From NCBI GenBank assembly GCA_031177985.1, contig JAPSJW010000007.1:62001-126000 (forward strand): 64,000 bases of DNA, read 5' to 3'. A model generated the notes under the pieces. It had not been told where the DNA came from, made no database searches, and worked only from the letters and a program-made list of their open reading frames with translations. Position 1 is the stretch's first letter. Every line of letters begins with the position of its first letter. Below are positions 39,239 through 47,272 of the stretch, piece by piece. The stretch is from Microbacteriaceae bacterium. Lineage in GTDB: Bacteria; Actinomycetota; Actinomycetes; Actinomycetales; Microbacteriaceae. Position numbers and translations under genes: made by a program.

Positions 39239-39937
39239 CTACGGATCGAGTCGCGCGAGGGCGCTCCGCACAAGGTTGGTGCGGACGATATCGAGCTGAC
39301 CGGCGAGCTCCCGCGCCATCTCGGCGGTCTTCGCCCGGCCTGCGGGGTCGCGGCGCCGGGAGACGGGCAGCAGCGCGTTCTCGATGAGTGCGAGCTCGCG
39401 CTCCGCCGCGGCGCGGAAGCCGCGCAGGTGGCGAGGCTCGATGCCGTTCCGCTGCAGCTCGGCGAGGGCCTTGAGCACCTGCAGCGCCTCGGCTCCGTAC
39501 ACCTCCGCCGGCGGCAGCAGCGACGCGGAGACCGCATCCTGCAGCAGCGCCGGCGTCGCACCGGCTTCGCGGGTGAGCTCCTCGCGGGTGTAGCGACGGT
39601 CGGTCGGCAGCATCGAGGGGCTGGCCGGTGCACCGGCAGGCAGCTCAGGGGTGCGTCCGGCGTCGAGCTCGTCGAGGTAGCCGCGGATGACCTTCAGCGG
39701 CAGGTAGTGGTCGCGCTGCAGCGTGAGCACGAAGCGCAGGCGCTCGAGGTCGGACGGCGAGAACTTGCGATACCCCGACTCGGTGCGAGCGGGGGTGATG
39801 AGCTGGCGCTCCTCCAGGAACCGCAGCTTCGACGGGCTGAGGTCGGGGAACTCGGGGCTGAGCTTCGCGAGCACCTGCCCGATGCTGAGTAGGCCGGAGG
39901 GACCAGGCGACTTCGCCTGGGCTGCTGCGCGCGCCAC
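39239..39937 (-). CDS. ftsR: MerR-family regulator FtsR-like
   Basis: The 232-residue protein has an N-terminal MerR helix-turn-helix (about 16-85, LSIGQVLAKLSPEFPDLSPS and LRFLEERQLITPART). A long helical C-terminal domain (about 115-225) follows. The corynebacterial orthologue FtsR, encoded next to the GarA homologue OdhI, activates ftsZ. Since ftsZ is also in this window, a regulatory link is plausible but inferred. The GTG start shares its last base with the garA stop (TAGTG). Confidence 0.87.
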   Translation of the reverse strand: MARAAAQAKSPGPSGLLSIGQVLAKLSPEFPDLSPSKLRFLEERQLITPARTESGYRKFSPSDLERLRFVLTLQRDHYLPLKVIRGYLDELDAGRTPELPAGAPASPSMLPTDRRYTREELTREAGATPALLQDAVSASLLPPAEVYGAEALQVLKALAELQRNGIEPRHLRGFRAAAERELALIENALLPVSRRRDPAGRAKTAEMARELAGQLDIVRTNLVRSALARLDP

Positions 39938-40404
39938 TACCGAGGGGTCCGCTGCGGCAGGTCGGCGCGCGAGGCGTAGAAGGTGAGGCGGAACTTGCCG
40001 ACCTGCACCTCGGCGCGATCGGCGAGCAGGGCGGTGTCGATGCGGGTGCCGTCGTAGTACGTGCCGTTGAGCGAGCTGAGGTCGTGCACCTGGAACGAGG
40101 TTCCGTGCCGCACGAACTCGGCGTGACGACGGGAGACGGTCACGTCGTCGAGGAAGATGTCGGCATTCGGATGACGCCCGACGGTCGTCACATCGGCGTC
40201 GAGCAGGAAGCGGGCTCCGATGTTCGGGCCCCTGCGCACCACGAGGAGGGCGGAGCCCGACGGGAGCGCGGCGATCGCCTCGTGCTCCTCGGTCGAGACA
40301 CCGGCGTCGTAGGCGGCGAGCTGCGCTCCGAACTCGTCGCTGAACGTCAGCGTCGTGTCGTTCTCACGGTGCGCTTCGTCACGGGGACGGTTTGCGTCGG
40401 CCAT
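39937..40404 (-). CDS. garA: FHA-domain protein GarA/OdhI
   Basis: GarA/OdhI inhibits 2-oxoglutarate dehydrogenase and acts on glutamate metabolism until phosphorylated by PknB/PknG-type kinases. The 155-residue protein has the phosphoacceptor pair T17-T18 in NDTTLTF, matching the ETT motif of GarA. A C-terminal FHA domain (about 52-145) has GRHPNADIFLDD, SRRHAEF and SLNGTYYDG. ATG 40404 has GAGGAGGT seven bases upstream. It follows pgsA by 11 bases, and a -10-like TACGCT lies in the end of pgsA (40426-40431). Confidence 0.94.
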   Translation of the reverse strand: MADANRPRDEAHRENDTTLTFSDEFGAQLAAYDAGVSTEEHEAIAALPSGSALLVVRRGPNIGARFLLDADVTTVGRHPNADIFLDDVTVSRRHAEFVRHGTSFQVHDLSSLNGTYYDGTRIDTALLADRAEVQVGKFRLTFYASRADLPQRTPR

Positions 40405-40415
40405 CGGTACCTCCT

Positions 40416-41033
40416 CTAGCTGTCCAGCGTATCGGATGGGGTCGGCTCGGCGACCCGCGGAATCCGGATCAGCCGCACCGTCTGGATGAGATAGATCACT
40501 CCAGCCCACCAATAGAGGAAGGCCCCCCAGAGCGCGAGCGCCCATCCGACCGGATCACTCAACCACGCGATCGACGGAACCGCCTGCCCCAGCACGAGGG
40601 TCGGCAGCGCGTAGAAGAGCACGAAGGTCGCCACCTTGCCCAGGTGATGCACCGGCAGCGGGCCGTAGCCGTTCGCAGCCAGCACGACGCCCACGCCGAG
40701 CAGCATCACGTCGCGCGCCACGAGCACGGCGACGAACCACCACGGGATGATGCCGCGGGCGGCGAGGCCGAGCAGGGTCGCGAGGATGAACAGCCGGTCG
40801 GCGGCGGGGTCGAGCACCTGCCCGAGTCGCGAGATCTGACCGAAGGTGCGCGCGATGACGCCGTCGAGGTAGTCGGTGATGACGGACACCACCAGCACGA
40901 CGAGCGCGGCCAGGTCGTTGCCGACGAGGAGGAGGACGAGGAAGACGGGCACGAGCGCGAGCCGCACGAAGCTCAGCAGATTCGGGACCGTGAGGATCCG
41001 CGTGCTGACCGTGCGCGCGCTCTCCGTACCCAC
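40416..41033 (-). CDS. pgsA: CDP-alcohol phosphatidyltransferase (PgsA-type)
   Basis: This membrane enzyme transfers a phosphatidyl group from CDP-diacylglycerol to a polyol phosphate, probably glycerol-3-phosphate. The 205-residue protein has about five to six transmembrane helices. The full CDP-OH motif is D54-x2-D57-G58-x2-A61-R62-x8-G71-x3-D75-x3-D79. Its position upstream of garA matches mycobacterial pgsA2. A phosphatidylinositol-phosphate or cardiolipin synthase role is not excluded. GTG 41033 sits six bases after a TAGACT -10. Confidence 0.88.
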   Translation of the reverse strand: MGTESARTVSTRILTVPNLLSFVRLALVPVFLVLLLVGNDLAALVVLVVSVITDYLDGVIARTFGQISRLGQVLDPAADRLFILATLLGLAARGIIPWWFVAVLVARDVMLLGVGVVLAANGYGPLPVHHLGKVATFVLFYALPTLVLGQAVPSIAWLSDPVGWALALWGAFLYWWAGVIYLIQTVRLIRIPRVAEPTPSDTLDS

Positions 41034-41039
41034 GCGAGA

Positions 41040-41045
41040 AGTCTA
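41040..41045 (-). promoter_or_regulatory. -10 element TAGACT for pgsA (leaderless)
   Basis: TAGACT is six bases before GTG 41033 on the minus strand, and no ribosome-binding site intervenes. Confidence 0.65.
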
Positions 41046-41091
41046 GTGGGGACACGCCAGGCACCCCGGAGAGAACCTCGATCCTCGCGAG

Positions 41092-41097
41092 TAGCGT
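41092..41097 (+). promoter_or_regulatory. -10 element TAGCGT for the repeat-protein gene at 41104
   Basis: TAGCGT is six bases before ATG 41104 and divergent from the pgsA promoter. The spacer TGAAGG could double as a weak ribosome-binding site if transcription starts earlier. Confidence 0.6.
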
Positions 41098-41103
41098 TGA
41101 AGG

Positions 41104-41553
41104 ATGTCGTGCATCCGCTTCAACACCCCGGCGCAGCGCCTGCAGATGAAGGAGCTCGCGCCTTCGATGCTGACTCCCGAGGAGGCCGCGGCTCTGCACC
41201 CGGCGCCGGAGATGACGGAGAGCAAGATCGCCCGCATGCGGCTGCTCGCGAAGGACCCGAACCCCAGGATCCGCGAGCGGGCCGCCCTCGACTCTCACAC
41301 GCCCGACGACGTCATGGCGCAGCTGGCGCGGGATCCCGACGAGGGCGTGCGCGCGTGCGTCGCCCGCAACGAACGCACCTCCTGCGACATCCTCGGCGGC
41401 CTGGCCGACGACGAGTCGGAGCGGGTGCGGGGGTTCCTCGCACTCAACTACTTCGTGCCCGCGGAGGCGATGGCTCGCCTCGCGTCGGACGAGAGCGAGG
41501 TCGTGCGCGGCCTCGTGTCGTGGAAGAGCGAGCTCGCCGCCACGCCTCAGTAG
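41104..41553 (+). CDS. Small HEAT/LRV-like helical repeat protein
   Basis: This 149-residue soluble protein has at least three 22-26-residue helical repeats. They read LAKDPNPRIRERAALDSHTP, LARDPDEGVRACVARNERT and LADDESERVRGFLALNYFVP, with a last partial repeat LASDESEVVRGLVSW. The pattern matches leucine-rich repeat variant or HEAT-like folds that bind proteins. Only three cysteines are seen (C3, C84, C94), so the Fe-S cluster of some LRV proteins is not evident. The gene is monocistronic and no partner is apparent. Confidence 0.75.
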   Translation: MSCIRFNTPAQRLQMKELAPSMLTPEEAAALHPAPEMTESKIARMRLLAKDPNPRIRERAALDSHTPDDVMAQLARDPDEGVRACVARNERTSCDILGGLADDESERVRGFLALNYFVPAEAMARLASDESEVVRGLVSWKSELAATPQ

Positions 41554-41567
41554 AAGCCCTGGTGTCC

Positions 41568-42392
41568 TCAGTAGAGGAAGATGTCGAGCCACTCGCGGTT
41601 GTGCGCGTGCACGAGCGCGAGGAACAGCACGAAGTCGAAGATCAGGTGCACCGTCACCACGAACGCGAGCGACTTGGTGATCTTGAAGGTGTAGCCCTGG
41701 ATGAGGGCGAACGGGAACGTGAGCAGCGGACCCCAGGACTGGTAGCCGATCTCCCACAGGAACGAGATGAAGATCAGCGCCTGCAGCAGGTTCGCGAGCC
41801 AGTCGGGGAAGTAGCGCCGCAGCAGCGTGTAGGTGGTGCAGATGAAGAACAGCTCGTCCCAGAGTCCGACGTAGTTCACCCCGAGGAAGAGCCGCCAGAA
41901 GATCTGCGGGTCCGAGGCATCTGGCCAGTTCTGGTACGAGCCGCTCCAGATCAGATACGGCGGCAGCACCAGGTAGCCGACGACGACGATGCCCGCGATG
42001 TAGGACCACTCCACCCGGCCCCAGCGCTTGCCGGTGCGCCAGGGGAAGCGGATGATGCTCTCCCGGTAGACGTAGCGCGACACGAGCGACGGCATCGCGA
42101 CGGCTGCGGCGAGCGCCAGACCCATGAGCGCCATGTGGCCCAGCGAGAGGTCTGCGTCGAGCGGCACGAGCGAGATGATGAACAGGCCGCCGGCGATGAG
42201 CACCTGGTGCCGGAAGAACGCCCGGTCGACCAGGAACGCCCAGAGAGCGGATGCCGCGAGCAGCGGATACCCGACGAGGTCCGACTCGAAGACGAACAGC
42301 GCGACGGCGGCGGCCCAGAGCAGCAGCATCGGCGGCAGCAGCTCGAAGCGGATCTTCTCCCGCTCTGGAGAGTCGACCACCGCATCCGTCAT
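41568..42392 (-). CDS. CPBP-like intramembrane protein
   Basis: The 274-residue protein has about seven to eight transmembrane helices. The C-terminal third resembles the CPBP (Abi) glutamic-protease fold, with GLWDELFFICTTYTLLRRY (D179, E180) and VHLIFDF (H249, D253). The usual EExxxR first motif is replaced by DE without the arginine at the normal spacing, so protease activity is uncertain. It is convergent with the repeat-protein gene (14 bases apart) and divergent from the S4 gene. Confidence 0.68.
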   Translation of the reverse strand: MTDAVVDSPEREKIRFELLPPMLLLWAAAVALFVFESDLVGYPLLAASALWAFLVDRAFFRHQVLIAGGLFIISLVPLDADLSLGHMALMGLALAAAVAMPSLVSRYVYRESIIRFPWRTGKRWGRVEWSYIAGIVVVGYLVLPPYLIWSGSYQNWPDASDPQIFWRLFLGVNYVGLWDELFFICTTYTLLRRYFPDWLANLLQALIFISFLWEIGYQSWGPLLTFPFALIQGYTFKITKSLAFVVTVHLIFDFVLFLALVHAHNREWLDIFLY

Positions 42393-42420
42393 GACCCCAG
42401 CATGCCATCCGGAGGTTGGG

Positions 42421-42426
42421 CAGAAT
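42421..42426 (+). promoter_or_regulatory. -10-like CAGAAT for the S4 protein gene
   Basis: CAGAAT is six bases before ATG 42433, the spacing of the leaderless promoters elsewhere in the window, but the first base departs from TAnnnT. Confidence 0.4.
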
Positions 42427-42432
42427 GGCCGA

Positions 42433-42801
42433 ATGGCTCAGGGATCGGTGCGGATCGACGCGTGGCTGTGGGCGACGCGCTTCGTGAAGACCCGTTCGGC
42501 GGCGACTGCGGCCTGCCGGGCGGGGCACGTGCAGGTGGGCGGCGATCGGGTCAAGGCGGCTCACCCCGTGAAGGTGGGCGATGAGGTGCGGGTGCGGCTG
42601 GGCGGCGTGGAGCGCACCGTGACCGTGACAGGGCTGCTCGCCAAGCGCGTCGGCGCAGCGGTCGCCGTCACCTGCTACGACGACCACACCCCGCCGCCGC
42701 CCCCGCGTGAGGAGCGGGTGGTCATCGCGCTCCGGGATCCCGGCACGGGCAGGCCCACCAAACGCGACCGTCGCGAGCTCGACCGCCTGCGGGGCCGTTG
42801 A
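42433..42801 (+). CDS. Hsp15/RqcP-like S4-domain RNA-binding protein
   Basis: This 122-residue protein has an S4 domain in about 6-70 (VRIDAWLWATRFVKTRSAAT, AGHVQVGGDRVKAAHPVKVGD) and a basic C-terminal tail (PTKRDRRELDRLRGR). This matches Hsp15 (HslR), which binds 50S subunits carrying stranded peptidyl-tRNA, and its relative RqcP. ATG 42433 gives the family N-terminus. It is followed by the phosphoribosyltransferase gene after one base, so they are cotranscribed. The link to ribosome rescue is inferred from the family and from the Vms1-like gene 0.9 kb downstream. Confidence 0.88.
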   Translation: MAQGSVRIDAWLWATRFVKTRSAATAACRAGHVQVGGDRVKAAHPVKVGDEVRVRLGGVERTVTVTGLLAKRVGAAVAVTCYDDHTPPPPPREERVVIALRDPGTGRPTKRDRRELDRLRGR

Positions 42802-42802
42802 G

Positions 42803-43429
42803 GTGTTCCGCGATCGCCGGGACGCGGGCGACCGGCTGGCCGACGCGCTGCTGGGCCGACTCGACCTGGACTCGGTGGTGCTCGGACTCCCCCGCGGCGG
42901 GGTGATCGTGGCGGCGCGAGTCGCGGAGCGGCTCGCGCTCACCCTCGACGTGGTCCTCGTGCGCAAGCTCGGGGCGCCCGGCCGTCCCGAGTTCGCCCTC
43001 GGCGCACTGGCCGAGGGCGGCCACCGGCACCTGGACGACGAGGCGGTGCGCCTCACCGGCACGACACCGCGGGACCTGCGACGGATCGAGCAGGCCGAGG
43101 CCGCCGAGCTGGCGCGACGGGCAGCGGTCTACCGCACGGGGCGCCAGGAGGTCGCACTCGACGGCCGCACGGCTGTCGTCGTCGACGACGGCCTCGCGAC
43201 CGGTGCGACGGCGGTCGTCGCCTGCCGCGCCGCGCGCGCCCGTGGCGCCCGCCGCGTGGTGCTGGCGGTGCCGGTCGCGCCTCTCGGCTGGGAGCATCCG
43301 TTCGCGGGCCTCGCCGACGAGCGCATCGCCGTCCTCACACCCGAGCCGTTCTCCGCGGTGGGCCGGTGGTACCACCGCTTCGACCAGACGACCGACGACG
43401 AGGTGCTGAGGGCTCTCGCTCGCCGGTAG
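42803..43429 (+). CDS. Phosphoribosyltransferase-domain protein
   Basis: This 208-residue type I phosphoribosyltransferase fold has the hood-side motif GLPRGGVIVAARVAE (28-42) and the PRPP loop VVDDGLATGATA (126-137). The middle contains an Arg/Glu-rich insertion (about 75-112). Similar stand-alone proteins are common in actinobacteria, often near stress genes, with unknown substrates. The start is GTG 42803, one base past the S4 gene stop; longer frames would run inside that gene. Confidence 0.85.
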   Translation: MFRDRRDAGDRLADALLGRLDLDSVVLGLPRGGVIVAARVAERLALTLDVVLVRKLGAPGRPEFALGALAEGGHRHLDDEAVRLTGTTPRDLRRIEQAEAAELARRAAVYRTGRQEVALDGRTAVVVDDGLATGATAVVACRAARARGARRVVLAVPVAPLGWEHPFAGLADERIAVLTPEPFSAVGRWYHRFDQTTDDEVLRALARR

Positions 43430-43478
43430 ACCCGGGCTACGGATGCGTCAAGGGCCTGCACCGGCCGCGATGCCTTCC

Positions 43479-43484
43479 TAGCGT
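43479..43484 (+). promoter_or_regulatory. -10 element TAGCGT for the 43507-45244 operon
   Basis: TAGCGT predicts a start near 43491 and a 16-base leader that contains GGAAGGAGAGGAG before ATG 43507. Confidence 0.45.
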
Positions 43485-43506
43485 GGAGGGAAGGAGAGGA
43501 GCCGAC

Positions 43507-43725
43507 ATGGAACGAGGCAACACCACCCACAACCCGCGGATGGACGAGGAGCTCAAGCACGAGGCGCAGGGGTTCACCCAGGGCCAGGGCGTAGGCCACG
43601 TCGAGCCGTTCCGCGAGACCGAACCGCTTCCGGACGACACCGACTCCCCCGAGGTCGAGGGCGCGTTCTGGCGTGACCCGGACGGCGTCGCCGACGGAGG
43701 GACTGCGGAGCAGGAGGGCGCATGA
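43507..43725 (+). CDS. Small acidic hypothetical protein
   Basis: This 72-residue hydrophilic protein contains ERGNTTHNPRMDEELKHEAQ and an acidic C-terminus, with no transmembrane segment or known domain. ATG 43507 has a strong purine-rich ribosome-binding site. It ends in an ATGA overlap with the Vms1-like gene, so the two products are made together. That makes it a candidate partner or regulator of that protein. No function is known. Confidence 0.75.
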   Translation: MERGNTTHNPRMDEELKHEAQGFTQGQGVGHVEPFRETEPLPDDTDSPEVEGAFWRDPDGVADGGTAEQEGA

Positions 43726-44837
43726 GCGACTTCGCCGAGCTGCTGAGGGCGCCCGGTCCCTGGACCTGGGCCTACGTCGACACGTCCGAGGACATCCACG
43801 ACCCGGTACGCACGACCGACCTCCGCCGCCGCAGCGCCGTCGAGGCCGCTGAGCGGGCGGGCGCCTCCGAGGCGGACGCCGGCGCTTTGCGCACCGCGCT
43901 TGCCGACCCGCAGGGCGTGCCCAGCCCGAGCGCGCGATACCTTCTGGTGCGCGGCGGGCAGATCGTGCTCGACGAGACGTTCTCCGGGCCGCTTGTCGGC
44001 CCCGAGAGCGCCGGATCCGGTCCGCTGCCCGACCTCACCCCGCTCAAGCGCCACCGCGGAGGCGACATCCGCTATCTGCGCGTCGACACCGCGCGGGACG
44101 GCGGGGAACTCCGGCTGCAGAGAGCACGCCGGGCCGGGGACGAGGATCAGACCACGGTGGAGGGCCGCACCGACACCCTGCACAAGGCGAGCGCAGGAGG
44201 GTGGGCCCACCGTCGCTTCCACGAGCACGTCGAAGCGATCTGGAAGTCCAACCAGTCCGAGGTCGCCGCCGAGATCGACAGGGCGGTGCTCGAGCACTCC
44301 CCTGCCTTCATCGTCGTCGCTGGGGACATCAAGGCTCGTCAACTGCTGCTCGAGGAGCTGGGCGAGCCTGCGCGGGCGATCGTCGTGGAGGCGGGGGTGG
44401 ACAGCCATGCCGACGGCGCCTCCGACGCGGCCGTCGACGAGGTGATCCGCCAGGAACTGGCTCGCATCGAGGACGAGGAGCTGCGGCAGGCGCTCGACCG
44501 GCTCGGCAACGACAGCGGCCGGCTCGCAGAGCACGGAGTCGGCGCCGTCGTGCACGCGCTGCAATCCGCTCAGGCGGATCTGGTGCTCGTCGATCCGATC
44601 GGCCTGGGTGAGCGCACGCTGCTGGCCCTCGACGCCGAGCCGTGGGTCGCTACGGCACCCGAGGAGTCTCTGGGCGCTACCGTTCTCGGTGAGGTGCCTG
44701 CTGCGACGGCGCTGGTCTACGCGGCCGAACTGACCGACGCCGACGTGCATTTCGTCGATCCGGGTGAGCTGCCTGACGCGCAGCCCGTCGCCGCGGTGCT
44801 GCGGTGGCCGACCGGCCCAGCCACCCCAGGAGCATGA
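43722..44837 (+). CDS. Vms1/baeRF-type (eRF1-fold) protein, putative peptidyl-tRNA hydrolase
   Basis: The 371-residue protein resembles the bacterial eRF1-related (baeRF/Rv2629) family. The N-terminal half (about 1-145) is followed by HKASAGGWAHRRFHEH (154-169). Its GGW-x-x-R segment is at the place where aRF1/eRF1 has GGQ and Vms1 its catalytic loop. The C-terminal half has alpha/beta L7Ae-like features. Vms1 releases nascent chains from stalled large subunits; that activity here is inferred from the family. It overlaps the preceding small gene (ATGA) and the following DUF6098 gene (ATGA at 44834-44837). Confidence 0.82.
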   Translation: MSDFAELLRAPGPWTWAYVDTSEDIHDPVRTTDLRRRSAVEAAERAGASEADAGALRTALADPQGVPSPSARYLLVRGGQIVLDETFSGPLVGPESAGSGPLPDLTPLKRHRGGDIRYLRVDTARDGGELRLQRARRAGDEDQTTVEGRTDTLHKASAGGWAHRRFHEHVEAIWKSNQSEVAAEIDRAVLEHSPAFIVVAGDIKARQLLLEELGEPARAIVVEAGVDSHADGASDAAVDEVIRQELARIEDEELRQALDRLGNDSGRLAEHGVGAVVHALQSAQADLVLVDPIGLGERTLLALDAEPWVATAPEESLGATVLGEVPAATALVYAAELTDADVHFVDPGELPDAQPVAAVLRWPTGPATPGA

Positions 44838-45244
44838 CGACCCTCGACCACCTCCACGACCTCGAGCGCCTGGTCTCCGAGAGATCAGGGCTATTCGTGC
44901 GGTACTCGGAGGGCATCGACGCGGATGGGCCGGGCAGCATGGACACCGAGAGCGGGTTGATGCTGCCCGGCTTGTCGGTCAACCCACTCGACCCCGAGGA
45001 GTGGTGGACCCGCCCTCTGCGGGATTGGCTCGCGCGACAGCTCTGCCAGTACAAGCACCTCGCCGAGGAGGACGAGGATCGGTTCGCCTGGGTCGCCACC
45101 GGCACGGTGGTAGCTCGCGGGCCGGACAGCGAGCCGCTCCTCGCCGACGTCGAGGAGGTCGCACGCCTCTCGGATGCCCTGCTCGAGGAGGCGGAGCGCG
45201 TCTACCAGGAGCGCTTCGAGGCTGGGAAGGGCCCCACCGACTGA
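44834..45244 (+). CDS. DUF6098-like protein
   Basis: The 136-residue cytoplasmic protein begins MTTLDHLHDLERLVSERSGLFVRYSEG. It contains GLSVNPLDPEEWWTRPL and a conserved DWLARQLCQYKHLAEEDE segment, matching the DUF6098 family of actinobacteria. Function is unknown. Translational coupling to the Vms1-like gene through ATGA suggests a shared process. It is convergent with the epimerase gene, 4 bases apart. Confidence 0.75.
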   Translation: MTTLDHLHDLERLVSERSGLFVRYSEGIDADGPGSMDTESGLMLPGLSVNPLDPEEWWTRPLRDWLARQLCQYKHLAEEDEDRFAWVATGTVVARGPDSEPLLADVEEVARLSDALLEEAERVYQERFEAGKGPTD

Positions 45245-45248
45245 GCGC

Positions 45249-46241
45249 TCAGATCGACCGCGCGTGCTCCACGAGTCGGTCGAACAGAGCGTGCAGCTCC
45301 GGGTCCTCCTTCTGGTTCTCCGGATGCGCGAGGAACCAGTCGACGATCATGCGGGCACCGTCGGAGAACGCCACGGTGGTGGCGAACTCTGGCACGAGTG
45401 CCTTCACCTTGCTGTTGTCGAAGACCATCGAGTGCGCCTTGTCGCCGACGAGGCCCGGCCCCAACGGCGGATGCGCCCGCGCGATCGTCTCGGAGGCGAC
45501 GTGCACGAGGTCTGCCTCGACCCCGAGGGCGTCGGCCAGCCAGGTGTAGATCTGGTTCCAGGTGGGCGCGTGGTCCCCGGTGATGTGGAAGGCGTCGCCC
45601 ACCGCCTCCGGCCGGCCCAGCAGCCCCGTGAACGCGACCGCGAAGTCGGAGGCGTGGGTGATGGCCCACTGCGTCGTGCCGTCGCCGTGCACCACGACCG
45701 GGCGGCCGTCGCGCATCCTGGCGAGGTCCGTCCAGTGACCGCTCGTCGGGATGGTCTGCTCGTCGTAGGTGTGCGACGGCCGCACGATCGTGGCCGGGAA
45801 CCCGCGGTCGCGGTACAGGCCGACCAGCAGGTCCTCGCAGGCGATCTTGTCGCGGGAGTACTGCCACTCGGGGTTCCGCAGCGGCGTCGACTCGGTCACC
45901 GGCATACGGCTCGGAGGGGTCTGGTACGCGGATGCGGAGGAGATGAAGACGTACTGGCCCGTCCTGCCCTCGAACAGGTCGACATCCGTCTGCACGTGCT
46001 CGGGGGTGAAGGCGAAGAACTCGGCGACCGAGTCGAACTCCTCCGAGCCGAGCGCGTCGCGCACCGAGTCCGGCTGGCGGATGTCGCCGTGCACGACACG
46101 CACCCCGTCCGGTATCGGTCGGGACGAGCTCTGCCCGCGATTGAGCACGGTCACCTCGTGCCCCCGCTCGAGCGAGCGCCGCACGCACGCCGCGCTGATG
46201 ATGCCACTGCCGCCGATGTAGAGGATGCGCTTCTTCGTCAC
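45249..46241 (-). CDS. NAD-dependent epimerase/dehydratase (extended SDR)
   Basis: This 330-residue Rossmann-fold protein has the nucleotide loop GGSGIIS (10-16) in place of the usual GGTGFIG. A serine-rich strand FISSASAYQ and the catalytic pair Y128/K132 (YSRDK) are present. The C-terminal region has SETIARAHPPLG and a helical end. Related actinobacterial proteins are annotated as sugar epimerases or reductases, but the substrate is unknown. GTG 46241 is preceded at six bases by CAGGAT (46248-46253), a possible leaderless promoter divergent from the MpaB gene. Confidence 0.85.
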   Translation of the reverse strand: MTKKRILYIGGSGIISAACVRRSLERGHEVTVLNRGQSSSRPIPDGVRVVHGDIRQPDSVRDALGSEEFDSVAEFFAFTPEHVQTDVDLFEGRTGQYVFISSASAYQTPPSRMPVTESTPLRNPEWQYSRDKIACEDLLVGLYRDRGFPATIVRPSHTYDEQTIPTSGHWTDLARMRDGRPVVVHGDGTTQWAITHASDFAVAFTGLLGRPEAVGDAFHITGDHAPTWNQIYTWLADALGVEADLVHVASETIARAHPPLGPGLVGDKAHSMVFDNSKVKALVPEFATTVAFSDGARMIVDWFLAHPENQKEDPELHALFDRLVEHARSI

Positions 46242-46279
46242 TCGCTCATCCTGTCACGCGCGTCCCCAGCCGACAGCGG

Positions 46280-46285
46280 TACGCT
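46280..46285 (+). promoter_or_regulatory. -10 element TACGCT for the MpaB-like gene (leaderless)
   Basis: TACGCT is seven bases before ATG 46293 with no ribosome-binding site between. Confidence 0.6.
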
Positions 46286-46292
46286 CCCGCGC

Positions 46293-47189
46293 ATGGGACG
46301 ACTGGTCGACGCGTGGCGCTCTCAGCTGCTCACGACCCTGAGCGGCGACGGCGACGGCCGTCCGCGCTGGGTCGACGAGATCGAGCACGGCGATGACGAG
46401 GGCTTTTTCGAGCCAGGGTCCGCCGCCTGGGCCGTGACCGGCGGGATGCCGACCCTCGTCGCGGGCATCCGCGCACTGCTGCTGCAGACCCTCCATCCCG
46501 GCGCCATGGCGGGCGTCCACGACTACTCGCGCTACCGCGAGGATCCGCTCGGCCGTCTCGCCGGCACCGTGCGATGGATCGTCACGGTGACCTTCGGCGA
46601 TCGCGCGCTCGCCCGACGCGAGTCCGGCCGCGTGGGTCGCTTCCACGAACGGGTGAAGGGCACCTACCGGGACGCCGCCGGTGTCGAGCACGCCTACGCG
46701 GCAGGCGACGCCGACCTGCTCCTCTGGGTGCACGACGTCTTCACCGAGTCCTTCCTCGCCTGCCACACGCTGTGGGAGGGCGAGCCGCCCGGCGGTGCCG
46801 ACCGCTACGTGCGGGAGTGGGCGGTCGCCGGCGAGCTCGTCGGCGTGCAGCACCCTCCCCGCTCGGCGGCCGAGCTCCAGGAGAGCCTGCGGTCCTTCCG
46901 ACCCGTGCTGCAGAGCGACGAGCGCGTCGCCGAGGCGGTGCGCTTCATCCGGAACCCCCCGCTCAAGCGCTCGATGATGCCCGCGTACCGCATCCTGTTC
47001 GCGGGCGCCGTCGCGTCGATCCCCGAGCACTACCGACGGATGCTGGGGCTGCGTCGCGCCTGGTGGCCGGCGGTCACCGCCACCCGGGTGCTGCTCGCGG
47101 CGGTGGGGTTCGTGATGGGCGGACGCTCGACGTCGGAGGAGGCGGCCCGCCGCCGGATCGCGGCGCTCGGCACGACCTCCTCGGTCTGA
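46293..47189 (+). CDS. MpaB-family (DUF2236) oxygenase
   Basis: This 298-residue, mostly helical protein of the MpaB/latex-clearing-protein-like family may bind heme and act as an oxygenase. Recognisable segments are GMPTLVAGIRALLLQTLHPGAM, YREDPLGRLAGTVRWI and LWVHDVFTESFLACHTLW, and it has a hydrophobic C-terminal helix (about 255-280). Several histidines (for example in LHPGAM and VHDYS) could be axial ligands. The substrate is unknown. Confidence 0.85.
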   Translation: MGRLVDAWRSQLLTTLSGDGDGRPRWVDEIEHGDDEGFFEPGSAAWAVTGGMPTLVAGIRALLLQTLHPGAMAGVHDYSRYREDPLGRLAGTVRWIVTVTFGDRALARRESGRVGRFHERVKGTYRDAAGVEHAYAAGDADLLLWVHDVFTESFLACHTLWEGEPPGGADRYVREWAVAGELVGVQHPPRSAAELQESLRSFRPVLQSDERVAEAVRFIRNPPLKRSMMPAYRILFAGAVASIPEHYRRMLGLRRAWWPAVTATRVLLAAVGFVMGGRSTSEEAARRRIAALGTTSSV

Positions 47190-47272
47190 ATGTTTCGTAC
47201 CGTGACAGCCCGCCGTGACGGGTCGCGGAGCCGCGCGTAGCGTAGCTGCAATCCGCGACCCGGAAGGACATC

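Noticed and set aside
41568-42392. Calling the membrane protein an active CPBP protease
   Set aside because: The EExxxR motif is not intact, so only a CPBP-like fold is claimed.
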